Shown: in pieces, positions 38,766 to 47,292 of the stretch
How the letters are laid out: every line of letters begins with the position of its first letter
Numbering within the stretch: the stretch's first letter is position 1
Source: Halomonas eurihalina
GTDB lineage: Bacteria; Pseudomonadota; Gammaproteobacteria; Pseudomonadales; Halomonadaceae
Reading direction: 5' to 3'
Length of the DNA stretch: 64,000 bases
Assembly (NCBI RefSeq): GCF_008274785.1
Contig: NZ_VTPU01000001.1
Coordinates: 372,001-436,000 of the forward strand
The notes under the pieces: model-generated
What the model saw: only the letters and a program-made list of their open reading frames with translations
Databases searched by the model: none
Told to the model about the DNA's origin: nothing
Program-made: the position numbers and the translations under genes

Positions 38766-40694
38766 ATGACGACAGCGGCAGACGCCTCCCAGCCCCTACC
38801 TTCCGTACTGGCCGGCCCTCTGCTGAGGCGCCTGTCGAGCGAACGACTACTATTCTGGCTGGTGGGCAGCCGCCCCCTCGAGCTGCAGCTGATCCTGCAG
38901 CCCGATGGCCAGCCCCCACGTCGCCTGGCGCTCAACGACAAGCGGGTGCGCTGCCTGCCACTGGGGCGTCATGCCTATCTGCACCTGATCGATGTCTCTC
39001 TGGGCACGCCCCTGCCCCAGGACGTGCGCATCGATTACGACCTGCGCCTGCCCGACGAAGGCGGCATCGCCGACTGGGCGCCTCACCTGCTCCATGAAGG
39101 CGCCCGGCGCCCCGGCTTCGTTCTCGCCTCCACCCAGCGCCGGCTGCTCCATGGCTCCTGTCGACGCCCGCACCATGACGGGCCGGACGGCCTGGCACGC
39201 GCCGACGCCTGGCTAGCCGAACGGCGCGACGACACCCGACAATGGCCCGCCTGGCTGTTGATGACCGGCGATCAGGTCTACGCCGACGATGTGGCCGGCC
39301 CCATGCTGGTGGCGATCCACCAGTTGATCCAGCGCCTGGGGCTGTTCGACGAACCACTGGACGGCGCCACCGTCACCGATAGCCGTGCCCTATATACCAC
39401 CGACACTGCCTACTACCGTCGCGACTCCCTGCTGCCGGATGCCACCGAGAGCGGCGAGCTGCGCAAGCGCTTCTTCGGCGGTGCGAAGAAACCGATCTTC
39501 ACTTCGGCCAATGCCTACAACCACCTGATCAGCTTCGGCGAGATCATCGCCATGTATCTGCTCACCTGGTCACCCACGCCCTGGCGCCTGGTGGAGGTGA
39601 CGCGGCCCGCCCTCGACGAAGCCAACGCCGAGATCTTCGACAACGAACTCGGCATCATCGAACGTTTCGTCGACGAGCTGCCCGCCGCGGCACGCCTGAT
39701 GGCTCACCTGCCGACCCTGATGATCTTCGATGACCACGACGTCACCGACGACTGGAACCTGACCGCCGCCTGGGAAGAGACTGCCTACGGCCACCCCTTC
39801 TCGCGGCGCATCATCGGCAATGCCCTGATGGGCTACCTGCTTTGCCAAGGCTGGGGCAACGACCCGGACCGTCTGGCCGGGCCCATGCAGGAGGTCACGA
39901 CACTGCTCGAAACCGCCGCGCGCGAAGACGGCTGGCTGCCCGCCGAGCCGCACGACGCTTTCCTGCGCTATCTGCAGCGTTTCGAGGGTTGGGAATACCA
40001 GGTGCCCGGCACTCCCAAGCTCGTGGTGCTGGATACCCGCACGCGCCGCTGGCGCAGCGAGCGCAAGCTCGGACGCCCTTCCGGGCTCATGGACTGGGAA
40101 GCGCTCTCCGAACTGCAGCAGCAGATCCTCGATGCTCCTTCGGTGGTGATCGTCTCGCCGACGCCGATGTTTGGCGTCAAGCTCATCGAGGTGGTGCAGA
40201 AACTCTTCACCCTGGCCGGCAAGCCATTGCTGGTGGACGCCGAGAACTGGATGGCCCATCGCGGCGCGGCCAGCGTGATGCTCAACATCTTCCGCCACTC
40301 GCGCACGCCCGGCCACTACGTGGTGCTCTCCGGCGATGTGCATTATTCCTTCGCCTACGATATCCATATCCGCCACCGGCGGCATGGCTCGCGAATCTGG
40401 CAGATCACCTCCAGCGGCGTGAAGAACGCCTTCCCCGACACCCTGCTGGATGCCTTCGATCGGGCCAATCGCTGGCTCTATGCTCCGCGCTCGCCGCTCA
40501 ACTGGCTCACCAAGCGGCGCCCCATGCGCATTCGCCCGCGCGACCCGGATCGCGCCAAGGCCGGCGAACGACTGTGGAACGGCCCCGGCATCGGCCTGGT
40601 CGTGCTGGACGAACAGGGCCGTCCCGAGGACATCCGTGAACTCGATGCCCGAGGCTTCGACGTGGTCTTTCCGCCGCCCCGGGGCGACGCATAG
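38766..40694 (+). CDS. PhoD-like metallophosphatase-domain protein
   Basis: A 642-residue protein with a metallophosphatase core of the PhoD type. It shows LLHGSCRRPHHDG, LLMTGDQVYADDV, LMIFDDHDVTDDWN and GHYVVLSGDVHYSFAYDI, which supply the metal-binding Asp, Asn and His residues. A roughly 120-residue N-terminal beta-rich domain precedes it. There is no Tat or Sec signal peptide, unlike typical secreted PhoD, so it is probably cytoplasmic. Substrates could be phosphodiesters or membrane-derived phosphates. The ATG follows AGAAGGG. No Pho box is visible upstream. Confidence 0.85.
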   Translation: MTTAADASQPLPSVLAGPLLRRLSSERLLFWLVGSRPLELQLILQPDGQPPRRLALNDKRVRCLPLGRHAYLHLIDVSLGTPLPQDVRIDYDLRLPDEGGIADWAPHLLHEGARRPGFVLASTQRRLLHGSCRRPHHDGPDGLARADAWLAERRDDTRQWPAWLLMTGDQVYADDVAGPMLVAIHQLIQRLGLFDEPLDGATVTDSRALYTTDTAYYRRDSLLPDATESGELRKRFFGGAKKPIFTSANAYNHLISFGEIIAMYLLTWSPTPWRLVEVTRPALDEANAEIFDNELGIIERFVDELPAAARLMAHLPTLMIFDDHDVTDDWNLTAAWEETAYGHPFSRRIIGNALMGYLLCQGWGNDPDRLAGPMQEVTTLLETAAREDGWLPAEPHDAFLRYLQRFEGWEYQVPGTPKLVVLDTRTRRWRSERKLGRPSGLMDWEALSELQQQILDAPSVVIVSPTPMFGVKLIEVVQKLFTLAGKPLLVDAENWMAHRGAASVMLNIFRHSRTPGHYVVLSGDVHYSFAYDIHIRHRRHGSRIWQITSSGVKNAFPDTLLDAFDRANRWLYAPRSPLNWLTKRRPMRIRPRDPDRAKAGERLWNGPGIGLVVLDEQGRPEDIRELDARGFDVVFPPPRGDA

Positions 40695-40716
40695 CGCCAG
40701 CCCCGATGGCGACCGC

Positions 40717-41163
40717 TCAGGCCGCTCGCAGCACGTGCTCGAGGATCTTCACCACCTGATCGATCGTACGGGCCCAGGCCATGGCCTCGGCGTCGACCTC
40801 CTTGAGCGGGTGGACGACCTCCTCGCTGTGCAGCGTCACATAGGGCTTGCCCAACGCCGCGCAGTAACCGGCGTCGAAGGCGGCGTTCCACTGCTTGTAC
40901 TTGTCACCAAAGCGCACCACCACCAGGTCGCTGGCAGCGATCAGCGTGCGGGTACGAATGGCGTTGACCTTGGAGGACCGGTGATCGCGCCAGAAGCCTT
41001 CGCGCTCCTCGCCGAGATGGTCGCCGGCGGCATCGCTGGCGTCATGATCGGTCACCGGCGAGGTCAGCACCACATCCAGGCCCGCCGCCTCGACACCACG
41101 CTGGATCTCGTCACGCCAGTCGGTGTGAATCTCGCCGGACAAATAAACCTGAAAGCTCATCAT
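40717..41163 (-). CDS. ytoQ: YtoQ-family protein
   Basis: A 148-residue protein of the YtoQ family, related in fold to nucleoside 2-deoxyribosyltransferases. Diagnostic stretches are VYLSGEIHTDWRDEI near the N-terminus, TSPVTDHDASD, and RFGDKYKQWNAAFDAGYCAA. The biochemical role is not established. Two ATGs are adjacent; the second (41160) has better spacing from the GAGGAGAG ribosome site. It converges on the PhoD-like gene with 22 bases between the stops. Confidence 0.88.
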   Translation of the reverse strand: MMSFQVYLSGEIHTDWRDEIQRGVEAAGLDVVLTSPVTDHDASDAAGDHLGEEREGFWRDHRSSKVNAIRTRTLIAASDLVVVRFGDKYKQWNAAFDAGYCAALGKPYVTLHSEEVVHPLKEVDAEAMAWARTIDQVVKILEHVLRAA

Positions 41164-41238
41164 CTCTCCTCATTGTCGTGATTATCGTGTCGTGGTCGGC
41201 GCCCTCACCAACCTCTATTCATTCTAACTTCCACAATT

Positions 41239-41248
41239 TTGTATACAA
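41239..41248. promoter_or_regulatory. TTGTATACAA palindrome, GntR-type operator candidate
   Basis: A perfect 10-base palindrome in an A/T-rich 240-base gap between ytoQ and the divergent chaC-type gene. It resembles operators of FadR/VanR-subfamily GntR regulators. No GntR gene is present in the window. Confidence 0.35.
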
Positions 41249-41404
41249 CAAAGGGCCATATTGAATACTCGCCACTTCCCTTTCGACAAGGGCTCATGAA
41301 CATCGCATGATGGAATGCACTGCGCCCGACATGTCGGGCGCGCCACTCTCGTCATCGACACGATACTCGACATGGTTCTCGACACCACTCAACAGAATCG
41401 ACGC

Positions 41405-41977
41405 ATGACCCAATTCGATGGTCATGAATCCATCTGGCTATTCGGCTACGGCTCGCTGATCTGGAAGGCCGGTTTCGATTATCTGGAACACCGCCCGGCC
41501 TATATTCGTGGCTGGACGCGACGCTTCTGGCAGGGCTCCCACGACCATCGCGGCACCCCGGCGGCACCGGGTCGGGTCGCGACCCTGCTACCCGCCCCCG
41601 ATGCCATCTGCCATGGCATGGCCTACCGCATCACGCCGGACATCCTGGGTCCGCTCGATGTGCGCGAGAAGAATGGTTACCTGCGCGAGGTCGTCACCCT
41701 GCACTTCGCCGACGGCGACACGGACCAGGGGCTGGTCTATGTCGCCACCGAGGACAACGCCGCCTTTCTCGGCGATGCGCCGCTGGAATCGATCGCCCAG
41801 CAGATCGCCGAGTCGCACGGGCCCAGCGGCCCCAATCGCGACTACCTGCTGAACCTGGACGAGGCCCTGCGCGCGCTCGACGTGGAAGACACGCATGTCG
41901 CTGAGCTGGCCCGGCACGTCCGCCACCTCGACGGCGAGGCCACCGAGACAATGTTCGATGACACCCTGACACCCTGA
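41405..41977 (+). CDS. ChaC-type gamma-glutamylcyclotransferase
   Basis: A 190-residue enzyme that should cleave glutathione (or other gamma-glutamyl compounds) to 5-oxoproline and Cys-Gly. The substrate-binding loop FGYGSLIWK at the N-terminus and the catalytic Glu in DVREKNGYLREVV are both present. The frame is open to 41315, but MTQFDGHESIWLFGYGSL is the natural start; no ribosome site is obvious. It is followed after 24 bases by the threonine dehydratase gene, probably co-transcribed. Confidence 0.88.
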   Translation: MTQFDGHESIWLFGYGSLIWKAGFDYLEHRPAYIRGWTRRFWQGSHDHRGTPAAPGRVATLLPAPDAICHGMAYRITPDILGPLDVREKNGYLREVVTLHFADGDTDQGLVYVATEDNAAFLGDAPLESIAQQIAESHGPSGPNRDYLLNLDEALRALDVEDTHVAELARHVRHLDGEATETMFDDTLTP

Positions 41978-42001
41978 CCGACTTTCTGGAGCACTCCCCG
42001 C

Positions 42002-43258
42002 ATGACCGTCAATCTGGATGACGTACAACGCGCTGCCGAGCGCACCCGAGACCATCTCGTACGCACGCCCTGCCTGCACTCAGCCACGCTCTCGAAGCTG
42101 ACCGGCTGCGAGCTCTACATCAAGTTCGAGAATCACCAGTTCACCGCCGCCTTCAAGGAACGCGGCGCCCTGAACCGCCTACTGCAGCTCTCCGAAGACG
42201 AGCGTCGCCGGGGCGTCATTGCGATGTCGGCGGGCAACCATGCCCAGGCCGTGGCCTATCACGCCGCGCGCCTGGGCATCCACGCCACCATCGTCATGCC
42301 GCGCCACACGCCCAACCTCAAGGTCCGAAACACCCGCAACTTCGGTGCCGAGGTGCACCTGGAAGGCAACGGCGTCGACGAGGCCGGCGCCTATGCCCAG
42401 CGCCTGGCCGAGCAGCGCGACCTGGTCTTCGTGCACCCCTACGACGATGAGCACATCATCGCCGGCCAGGGCACCATCGCCCTGGAGATGCTCGAGGATG
42501 TTCCCGACCTGGAGAGCCTGGTGATCCCGATCGGCGGCGGTGGTCTGATCGGTGGCAATGCCGTGGCCGCCAAGGCGCTGCGTCCCGACATCGAGATTGT
42601 GGGCGTGCAGACCCAGCGCTTTCCCGCCATGAAGCAGGCCCTGGCCGGCGAGCCAGTCCATTGCGGCCTGGCCAGCCTGGCCGAGGGCATCGCTGTCAAG
42701 CAGCCGGGCAAGCTGACCCGGGAGCTGGTGCGCGAGCTGGTCAGCGACATCACCCTGGTGGACGAGCCGGAAATCGAGCGCGCCATCCTGATGCTGCTGG
42801 AGATCGAGAAAACCGTTGCCGAAGGCGCCGGCGCCGCCGGTCTCGCCGCCCTGCTCACCGAGCCGGAACGCTATCGTGGCCGCAAGGTGGGGCTGGTGCT
42901 GTGCGGCGGCAACATCGACATGCTGGCCCTGTCGTCGGTGATCCAGCGCGGCCTGGTGCGCTCCGGGCGCATCATTCGGGTGCGGGTCGGCATCTCCGAT
43001 GTGCCCGGCGCCCTGTCCGAGCTCACCAACCTGCTCGCCGAGCAGCGGGCCAACGTCATCACCATCGCCCACCAGCGTACCTTCACCGATCTGTCGCTGC
43101 GCGCCACCGAGGTCGAGGCCACCCTCGAGACACTCGGCCGCGAGCACACCCGGGATGTCATCGAAGCGCTGCGTGCCGAGGGCTACGATCCCGTCTTGCC
43201 GGCCAATGAAGTGCATCCCGATGAGCGTTGGGCCGACGACCCCGAAGGCCATGGATAG
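42002..43258 (+). CDS. Threonine ammonia-lyase (dehydratase) with ACT domain
   Basis: This 418-residue PLP enzyme converts threonine to 2-oxobutyrate and ammonia. The PLP lysine is K52 in NHQFTAAFKERGALN, and the phosphate-binding glycine loop is PIGGGGLIGG. A C-terminal ACT-like regulatory domain (about residues 330-400, RVGISDVPGALSELTNLLAE) follows. The single ACT domain and length fit the TdcB/short-IlvA group rather than the two-ACT biosynthetic IlvA. TGGAG precedes the ATG by about ten bases. Confidence 0.92.
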   Translation: MTVNLDDVQRAAERTRDHLVRTPCLHSATLSKLTGCELYIKFENHQFTAAFKERGALNRLLQLSEDERRRGVIAMSAGNHAQAVAYHAARLGIHATIVMPRHTPNLKVRNTRNFGAEVHLEGNGVDEAGAYAQRLAEQRDLVFVHPYDDEHIIAGQGTIALEMLEDVPDLESLVIPIGGGGLIGGNAVAAKALRPDIEIVGVQTQRFPAMKQALAGEPVHCGLASLAEGIAVKQPGKLTRELVRELVSDITLVDEPEIERAILMLLEIEKTVAEGAGAAGLAALLTEPERYRGRKVGLVLCGGNIDMLALSSVIQRGLVRSGRIIRVRVGISDVPGALSELTNLLAEQRANVITIAHQRTFTDLSLRATEVEATLETLGREHTRDVIEALRAEGYDPVLPANEVHPDERWADDPEGHG

Positions 43259-43264
43259 TATAAT
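43259..43264 (+). promoter_or_regulatory. Possible -10 element upstream of icd
   Basis: A perfect TATAAT directly follows the threonine dehydratase stop, about 180 bases before the isocitrate dehydrogenase start. The -35 region is poor. Confidence 0.35.
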
Positions 43265-43443
43265 GGCCTGTGACTGAAGCGACGCGTGCTTTGCTCGCGG
43301 GCCCTCGACGCCCATACCGCACTTGGCGTCACCCGCCCAGGCCAGGCCCGTCCATGACGACGGTGCGTCATCGGTGAATCGTGACAACTCTCGCGACGGC
43401 CGGCTGACGCAAAATGCCAATCCATCGCAATACGAGACGCGCA

Positions 43444-45183
43444 ATGAGCAGAAAGATCAACGTGGCCTCCCCGCTTGTCATCCTGCATGGCGACGAGATG
43501 GCCCAGGTGGCCTTCGAACGCATCCTCGAGACCTTCGTGACCGCTCCGCTGGACATCAACCTGGTCGAGATCGACCTGACCGCGGAAAACCGCCTCGCCA
43601 CCAACGGCCAGGCGGTGATCGATGCCATCGAGGCCCTCAATCGCCATGGCGTGGGCGTCAAGAACGCCGGCATGACGGTCAACCGCGAACAGCTCGATGC
43701 GCTGCTGGCCGAGCGTCCTGAACTGGACCGCGCCAGCCTCCATCCGCTGGCCACCAAGTCGCCCAACGGCGCCATTCGCAAGGGCATCGGCGGCAACATC
43801 ACCCGCGAGGACATCGAGTTCCGCAACCTCAGGGTCGAGCGTCCCGACTGGATCGGCCGCGACATCGAAGTCGACACCATGGACGACGGCGGCATCAAGG
43901 ACAGCCACAATGCCCTGGCCGACGCCACCGGCATGGTCAAGCTACTGTTCGTGGGCGAAAGCGGCGACCCGGTGGAGCTGCACCGCCGCGAGGTCCACAA
44001 GGGCGATCCCTGGCTGCTCGCCACCAATGATCTCGAGGACGTCAAGGCCTGGGCGCACCGCTTCTTCCAGCGCGCCATCGACGAGAAACGCGACATCTAC
44101 CTGGGACTGAAGGACACGGTGATCGCCGGCTATGACGGCGTGATGCGCGCCGCCATCGAGGACATCTTCCGTGCCGATTACCAGGCCAAGGCCGAGGAGT
44201 TGGGGCTCGAGTACCATTATGAGTTGATCGACGCCCAGGCGGCACGCATCGTCTCCAATCCGCCAGAGCGGGCGCTCTGGGGCGTGCCGGACAACACCTC
44301 CGGTCGCAAGCTCTACAAGCTGGTGGAGCAGCTCAAGCGCCATGGTATCCCCGACCGCAAGGCGCAGGTCTCGATCTCGCGCATGAGCGCCGGCGGCGGC
44401 GACCAGTACGGCAGCTACAACGCCCCGGCCGAAGAGGACGGCATCCTCAAGGTGGTCGTCGACGGCGAGGAAAAGCACGCCCGCCACGTGAAGAAGGGCG
44501 ACCCCATCCTGCTGATGTCCAACGACCGCGCCGCCATCAAGGACTGGGTCCTGCAGGTATTCCGCGATGCCTCGCGCAAGGACAAGGAGGTCTATTTCGG
44601 CCTCAAGCGCGAATACATGGATTACGACGAGGTGTTCAGCGACGTCATCACCGAGGCGCGTCGTGAACTCGCCAAGGCCGACACTCCGCCGCCCTCATTC
44701 ATGATCATGCGGCCCTCCCGCCAGCTGATCAAGATGATCACCGATCCGCCCAGAAACGCCCTCTACCCGGCGCAGAACCTCGACGGCGACATCTTCTCGG
44801 ACATCTCCGCCGCGCTCGGCGGCAGCCTGGCCACCGCCAGCTCCATCATCGAGAGCAAGAACGGCACCATGCTGTTCGAGGCGCCCCACGGCACCGCCCA
44901 CGATCTCTACCTCAAGTACCTCGAGAGCGACGGCAAGGAAGCGCACTTCAACTCATCCGCGCTGATCTATGCCGTGGGCAACGCCCTGGAAACCCTGGCG
45001 GAACGCGAGAGCAACGCCGAGCTCGGCGACTACGCCACCCGCCTCAAGACCGCGCTGATCGACACCATCGGCGACGGCATCGTCACCGGCGACCTCAAGG
45101 GCAAGACCACCGAGCCGGACAAGGAAGCCGTGGTCGACATGCAGGGCTTCCTCGACGCCGTGGCACAGCGCCTGACCGCGTAA
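43444..45183 (+). CDS. Isocitrate dehydrogenase, enlarged form with internal duplication
   Basis: This 579-residue enzyme belongs to the eukaryotic-type isocitrate dehydrogenase superfamily and should convert isocitrate to 2-oxoglutarate. The N-terminal large domain has ASPLVILHGDEM and KSPNGAIRKGIGGNITRED. The C-terminal part has DGDIFSDISAALGGSLATASS and FEAPHGTAHDLY. Between them the small/clasp domain occurs twice, about residues 140-285 and 305-450. Only the second copy keeps the Arg/GGDQY motif (SRMSAGGGDQY). Ordinary homodimeric enzymes have about 410 residues. Long forms of this kind (type III) are known in some marine bacteria and algae, some NAD-specific. Cofactor choice is not decided here. 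The ATG at 43444 is preferred over one at 43414. Confidence 0.9.
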   Translation: MSRKINVASPLVILHGDEMAQVAFERILETFVTAPLDINLVEIDLTAENRLATNGQAVIDAIEALNRHGVGVKNAGMTVNREQLDALLAERPELDRASLHPLATKSPNGAIRKGIGGNITREDIEFRNLRVERPDWIGRDIEVDTMDDGGIKDSHNALADATGMVKLLFVGESGDPVELHRREVHKGDPWLLATNDLEDVKAWAHRFFQRAIDEKRDIYLGLKDTVIAGYDGVMRAAIEDIFRADYQAKAEELGLEYHYELIDAQAARIVSNPPERALWGVPDNTSGRKLYKLVEQLKRHGIPDRKAQVSISRMSAGGGDQYGSYNAPAEEDGILKVVVDGEEKHARHVKKGDPILLMSNDRAAIKDWVLQVFRDASRKDKEVYFGLKREYMDYDEVFSDVITEARRELAKADTPPPSFMIMRPSRQLIKMITDPPRNALYPAQNLDGDIFSDISAALGGSLATASSIIESKNGTMLFEAPHGTAHDLYLKYLESDGKEAHFNSSALIYAVGNALETLAERESNAELGDYATRLKTALIDTIGDGIVTGDLKGKTTEPDKEAVVDMQGFLDAVAQRLTA

Positions 45184-45255
45184 GCGCGATATGCCGGCAA
45201 TGGAACGCACGCCCCCGGCCCGTAGCCGGGGCACGCCGAGAGGCAATGAGTAACC

Positions 45256-45582
45256 ATGACCACCCTGGCCCTCTACCTCGCCGCCGCCCTGGCCGAGATC
45301 GCTGGCTGCTTCAGCGTCTGGGCCTGGTGGCGGCTCGACAAGTCCATTCTCTGGCTGCTGCCCGGCGTGGCCAGCCTGCTGCTGTTCGCCTGGCTGCTCA
45401 GCCTGAGCTCCGCCGACTACGCCGGCCGAGCCTACGCGGCCTACGGCGGCGTCTACATCGTCGCCTCGCTGGGCTGGCTGTGGCTCGTCGAGCAACGCCT
45501 CCCCGACCGCTGGGACCTGTTCGGCGCCACGATCTGCCTGGCCGGCGCCGGCATCATCCTGCTCGCTCCCCGGGGCGGCTGA
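45256..45582 (+). CDS. YnfA-family (UPF0060) small membrane protein
   Basis: A 108-residue protein with four membrane helices and the family signature [21 protein letters not shown] conserved [21 protein letters not shown] segment lies in the middle and [13 protein letters not shown] in the last helix. It is related to small multidrug resistance transporters. Some YnfA proteins export dyes and biocides, but the native substrate is unknown. It stands alone, 72 bases after icd. Confidence 0.92.
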   Translation: MTTLALYLAAALAEIAGCFSVWAWWRLDKSILWLLPGVASLLLFAWLLSLSSADYAGRAYAAYGGVYIVASLGWLWLVEQRLPDRWDLFGATICLAGAGIILLAPRGG

Positions 45583-45621
45583 GATACTGGCATGCCTCGG
45601 CATGCTCTGCTACTGCTCCCC

Positions 45622-45650
45622 TTGACCCTGACACTAGTGTCAATGCATCA
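45622..45650 (+). promoter_or_regulatory. MerR-type operator/promoter
   Basis: A -35 TTGACC (45622-45627) is followed by a perfect 14-base palindrome TGACACTAGTGTCA (45629-45642) and a weak -10 near 45645-45650. A dyad inside an over-long spacer is the classical MerR-family arrangement. Confidence 0.6.
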
Positions 45651-45680
45651 GCCTTGTCCGGGTAAAGGAGGGAGTCATCC

Positions 45681-46112
45681 ATGCAGATCCATGAAGCCGC
45701 CGAACGTCTGGGCATCAGCACCCGCCGCCTTCGTCATTACGAGAAGGCGGGGCTTCTGGAAATCGCCCGCGACGCCAACGGCTATCGCCGCTTCTCACCG
45801 TCGGACCTGCGTCGAGCCGGCCGCATTCGTGACCTGATCGCCACGGGGTTCTCCACCCGGGAGATACAGGCCATGGCCCCCTGCCTCAGCGACGAAGGGG
45901 CGGGACCCTGCGAGGCGGGTCTGACCGATCTCACCCACAAGCTGGAACAGATCGATCGTCTGCTGGAGGAGCTGCAACAACGCCGCGCCTCCACCCTGGC
46001 GCGCATCGAGCACTTCCGTGATTCCCTTTCGCCACACCCCGAAACGGAGTCTTCCGGACATGAGAGCGCAAACGATCCTGCTGTTTCTGATCGCCTTTCT
46101 GGTCGGCAGTGA
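45681..46112 (+). CDS. MerR-family transcriptional regulator
   Basis: A 143-residue regulator with the N-terminal MerR helix-turn-helix (IHEAAERLGISTRRLRHYEK, then GYRRFSPSDL), a dimerisation helix (TDLTHKLEQIDRLLEELQQR) and a short C-terminal tail. Only two Cys are present (APCLSDEGAGPC). They are 10 residues apart in the effector region and could bind a metal or sense redox, but the SoxR four-cysteine motif is absent. AAGGAGG precedes the ATG. The 3' end overlaps the start of the MFS gene by about 53 bases in another frame. Confidence 0.88.
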   Translation: MQIHEAAERLGISTRRLRHYEKAGLLEIARDANGYRRFSPSDLRRAGRIRDLIATGFSTREIQAMAPCLSDEGAGPCEAGLTDLTHKLEQIDRLLEELQQRRASTLARIEHFRDSLSPHPETESSGHESANDPAVSDRLSGRQ

Positions 46113-47196
46113 CGAGTTCCTGCTGGGCCCCATCCTGACGCCGATCGGTGCTGATCTTGGTGTCGCCCCGGAACGCATTTCGCTATTCGTCGGCGCCTAT
46201 GCAGTGCCCCTGGCGCTGCTGGCTCCCTTCTTCGGTGCCCTGTCGGATCACCATGGCCGACGCGCCATACTGCTGCCGGCATCGCTCGTCTTTGCCCTGG
46301 GTTCGCTCGCCACGGCGCTGGCACCGACCTACTCGCTGGCCCTGACCTCTCGTATCGTGACCGGCGCCGGCGCGGCAGGCATGCTGCCCGTCGCCTTCTC
46401 GCTGGCTGCCGATGGCGGTGACAAACGTGCCGACCGGGACATCGCCGCCGTACAGGCCGGATTGACCCTGGGCATCATCGCCAGTCCGGCATTCGGTGCC
46501 TGGGTGACCGAGGCATTCGGCTGGCAGGCAGCCTTCGCTACACTGGGCATCCTCGCCCTGCTGCCCCTGGCGGGCACCCTTCGACTTGGCCAAAGCACGC
46601 CTGCCGCCACAGGGCATCCAGGCGCCGGAGAGGGAGTCTGGCCACCCGGGGCACCGAACGCCATTCTGAGCATGGGACTCGGCCTGGGAGGGGCCGTCGG
46701 CATCTACGTTCTGGTCGGCGAGCGACTCCGCGATCTTCATCAGCCGGACACCGAATCTCTCGGCCTCATCTATGCGGGCTTCGGCCTGGTCACCCTCGCC
46801 GGCAACCTGATCATGCCTCGCCTCATGACACAATTCGGCAGTGGCCGACGCGTGATGCGCCTGTGCCTGATCGGCGTGCTGGCGGCCATCATGGCCCTGT
46901 TCGCCATCCCGCTCGGCATGGTAACGGCCTGTATCATGCTCGGCCTGTGGGCTCTACTGGGTGGCATCGGTGCACCAGCGCTGCAGGCCCACCTGGCGAG
47001 CCTCTCCAATGCCCGGCGTGGCACCTTGATGGCGCTCGGCGCCAGCGCCATGAACCTGGGTGTCGCGACATGGTCGGCAACGGCCTCCACCCTGTTCTCG
47101 CACAACGCGACCCTCGTTGCCCTGTTGGCACTGACGATCATAGGCACAGCCATTTGCCTGCTCGGACCGACACGCTCGAAGTTCCTGATGACCTGA
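46060..47196 (+). CDS. MFS transporter next to the MerR regulator
   Basis: A 378-residue, 12-helix major facilitator. The loop 2-3 motif is SDHHGRRAILLPAS (motif A variant). The N-terminus reads QTILLFLIAFLVGSDEFLLGPILTPIGADLG, typical of the DHA1-like drug/metabolite efflux group. The frame extends upstream to 46018, but the ATG at 46060, preceded by CGGAG, is preferred. It overlaps merR, so the two are co-transcribed and the pump is the likely target of the regulator. The substrate is unknown. Confidence 0.85.
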   Translation: MRAQTILLFLIAFLVGSDEFLLGPILTPIGADLGVAPERISLFVGAYAVPLALLAPFFGALSDHHGRRAILLPASLVFALGSLATALAPTYSLALTSRIVTGAGAAGMLPVAFSLAADGGDKRADRDIAAVQAGLTLGIIASPAFGAWVTEAFGWQAAFATLGILALLPLAGTLRLGQSTPAATGHPGAGEGVWPPGAPNAILSMGLGLGGAVGIYVLVGERLRDLHQPDTESLGLIYAGFGLVTLAGNLIMPRLMTQFGSGRRVMRLCLIGVLAAIMALFAIPLGMVTACIMLGLWALLGGIGAPALQAHLASLSNARRGTLMALGASAMNLGVATWSATASTLFSHNATLVALLALTIIGTAICLLGPTRSKFLMT

Positions 47197-47292
47197 AAGG
47201 AGGCGGCCGGCGCAGGTAGCGCTGGCCAACGTCCTCTGCCAGCCAAGAGGATATGTCGCCTCACCAACCGAGATCTCACCTGTGCTCACCGA

